Positions 23,571 to 24,758 of a stretch of 24,758 bases of DNA are shown here, in pieces (position 1 is the first letter of the stretch; every line of letters begins with the position of its first letter). The stretch is from the NCBI GenBank assembly GCA_050736615.1, contig JBOHWL010000052.1, positions 1-24,758 of the forward strand, written 5' to 3'. The notes beneath the pieces are model-generated. The model searched no databases, was not told the DNA's origin, and worked only from the letters and a program-made list of their open reading frames with translations. Position numbers and translations under genes: made by a program. The stretch comes from JBOHWJ01 sp050736615 (GTDB lineage: Bacteria; Desulfobacterota; Binatia; Binatales; Binataceae).

Positions 23571-24758
23571 TTATACCGCCGGCTTTTCGTCAGCGATGGC
23601 GTCATGGAGTTCGTCTTCGCGGAGCAGCAATTCCAACTGTCCACCGTAGTCGAGATATTCGCGACCACCCTCTCCTTCCTCTTCACGTTCGGCCTGCTCG
23701 ACGCGATCGAGCAACGCGGCCATCATGTCCAGATGGCGGCGGATTTCCGCCGCGAGGTCCTCGTTGACACCTTTCACTTTGGCGATTTCCTCGACGGAGG
23801 CTTCACGGATTCTTCTCAGGCTGCCGAAATGGCGCAGCAACGCGCGCCGGCGCACCGGTCCGATACCTTCGATATCGTCGAGCACCGAGCGCAAGCGCGC
23901 CCGGCGGCGCAGTTCGCGATTATAGGTGATCGCGAAACGATGAGCCTCGTCGCGAATCCGCACCAGCAAGAATAAGGCGGTCGAATTCTTCGGCAGCACA
24001 ATCGCATCCTTGCGATTGGGTAAAAACACGCGCTCTTCCGATTTGAGCACCGAACGCTCGCGCGGATCATTGAGCACGTGCTGTTTGGCCAGAGAGACAA
24101 CGTCAATCTGGTCGAACAGCCCATGCTCCTTGAGCACCTCGACCGCCACATTGAGCTGGCCTTTGCCGCCGTCGATCACCCATAAGTCGGGGAATTCGTT
24201 CTCACGCAGGGCGCGCTCGAGACGGCGGGTCAAGACTTCGTACATGCTGGCGAAATCGTCCTGACCCTCGACCGTGCGCATCCGATAGCGGCGATACAAA
24301 TCTTTTTTAGGCTCACCCTCGTCGAAGGTCACCTGCGAAGCGACCACCATCGAGCCCTGCAGATTCGAGATGTCATAACACTCCATCCGCTTGGGGGTAT
24401 TGCGCAGATGAAGCTTGGCGCGCAGGTCGTCGAGCATTTTCTCGCGGGTGTGTTCGTTATCGCGCCGCGCGGCGAAGCTCTGGCGCGCATTATCCATCGC
24501 CATCTCGAGTAACCGCAGTTTCTCGCCGCGCCGCGGCACCAGAAATTCGACTTTCTTGCCACGCCGCTCGGTCAGCAGCTCGCCGCGCACTTCGGCGTCC
24601 TCCAATTCCACCGGCGTAATCACTTCGTCCGGGGCAAAGCGCGCGCCGGCGTAGTATTGCGTCAACAGGTCGGCCAGCACGTCCTGATCGGAAAATTCCA
24701 GGTCCTCGAAACTCCAGCCCTGCGTGCTGGTGAGCTTGCCATGACGAATCATCAGGAT
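23571..24758 (-). CDS. uvrC: Excinuclease ABC subunit C (UvrC), 3' part; N-terminus outside window
   Basis: Nucleotide excision repair nuclease that makes both incisions around a UvrB-bound lesion. Only the last 395 codons are in view; the frame is open to the window edge, so the GIY-YIG nuclease and most UVR-side sequence lie beyond it. Visible are the RNase H-like C-terminal nuclease, CYDISNLQG (catalytic Asp), DLWVIDGGKGQL (Asp), IRDEAHRFAITYNR (His), and the tandem helix-hairpin-helix IEGIGPVRRRALLRHFGS ... IAKVKGVNEDLAAEI. The family normally ends just after this; here about 52 further residues follow, with an acidic run (EREEEGEGG). The acidic tail is unusual. Probably transcribed ahead of comEC. 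Confidence 0.95.
   Translation of the reverse strand: MLMIRHGKLTSTQGWSFEDLEFSDQDVLADLLTQYYAGARFAPDEVITPVELEDAEVRGELLTERRGKKVEFLVPRRGEKLRLLEMAMDNARQSFAARRDNEHTREKMLDDLRAKLHLRNTPKRMECYDISNLQGSMVVASQVTFDEGEPKKDLYRRYRMRTVEGQDDFASMYEVLTRRLERALRENEFPDLWVIDGGKGQLNVAVEVLKEHGLFDQIDVVSLAKQHVLNDPRERSVLKSEERVFLPNRKDAIVLPKNSTALFLLVRIRDEAHRFAITYNRELRRRARLRSVLDDIEGIGPVRRRALLRHFGSLRRIREASVEEIAKVKGVNEDLAAEIRRHLDMMAALLDRVEQAEREEEGEGGREYLDYGGQLELLLREDELHDAIADEKPAV

Noticed and set aside
1..24758. CRISPR array, prophage, integrative element or toxin-antitoxin/defence island
   Set aside because: No regularly spaced direct repeats, integrase, transposase, recombinase, helicase-nuclease defence gene or paired small genes were seen; all sizeable genes are housekeeping or metabolic.

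Overview
The window is a gene-dense, G+C-rich bacterial chromosome segment with many GTG starts and clear AAGGAGG-type ribosome binding sites. Its content is aerobic, acyl-CoA-centred metabolism, three family III CoA transferases, an EmrB-type exporter, a Flp pilin and DNA repair/uptake genes. This would suit an uncultured soil or sediment lineage such as Binatota or another Deltaproteobacteria-like group. That taxonomic guess is an inference from gene families only. I see no rRNA, tRNA, CRISPR array, transposase, integrase or phage gene, so it reads as ordinary chromosome rather than an island.

Layout, left to right. 1-1397: NADP-dependent isocitrate dehydrogenase (minus), bracketed by oppositely oriented copies of a dispersed intergenic repeat. 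1818-3035: acyl-CoA dehydrogenase. 3187-4298: an Ada-type DNA alkyltransferase lacking its regulatory half, convergent and overlapping by 4 bases with an ArsI/CadI-like metalloenzyme. 4500-5204: a glutamine amidotransferase (minus), divergent from a four-gene plus-strand run: AMP-forming acyl-CoA synthetase plus three consecutive CaiB/BaiF CoA transferases (5410-10846). 10929-11417: an exported protein of unknown function. 11656-13242: a DHA2-type MFS exporter, sharing a near-perfect hairpin terminator with the next, convergent gene.

13283-15401 is the most coherent regulatory unit. A Dyp-peroxidase-like protein is divergent from a Fur-family regulator that keeps all five residues of the PerR metal-oxidation sensing site, so a peroxide-response pair is likely. 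15598-17058 is an amidohydrolase_2 enzyme and 17372-17953 an NADPH-dependent FMN reductase. An orphan Flp-type pilin follows at 18041-18250 (minus).

The right end is DNA metabolism: a complete PolX (polymerase plus PHP nuclease), ComEC/Rec2 (DNA uptake channel) and a UvrC truncated by the window edge, with an unusual acidic tail. At least five imperfect palindromic repeats lie strictly between genes; three share a related stem and loop. No clearly new defence or mobile system is visible. The best candidates for a second look are the PerR-like/peroxidase-like pair, the triple CoA-transferase operon, the repeat family and the palindrome-bearing leader of the orphan pilin.
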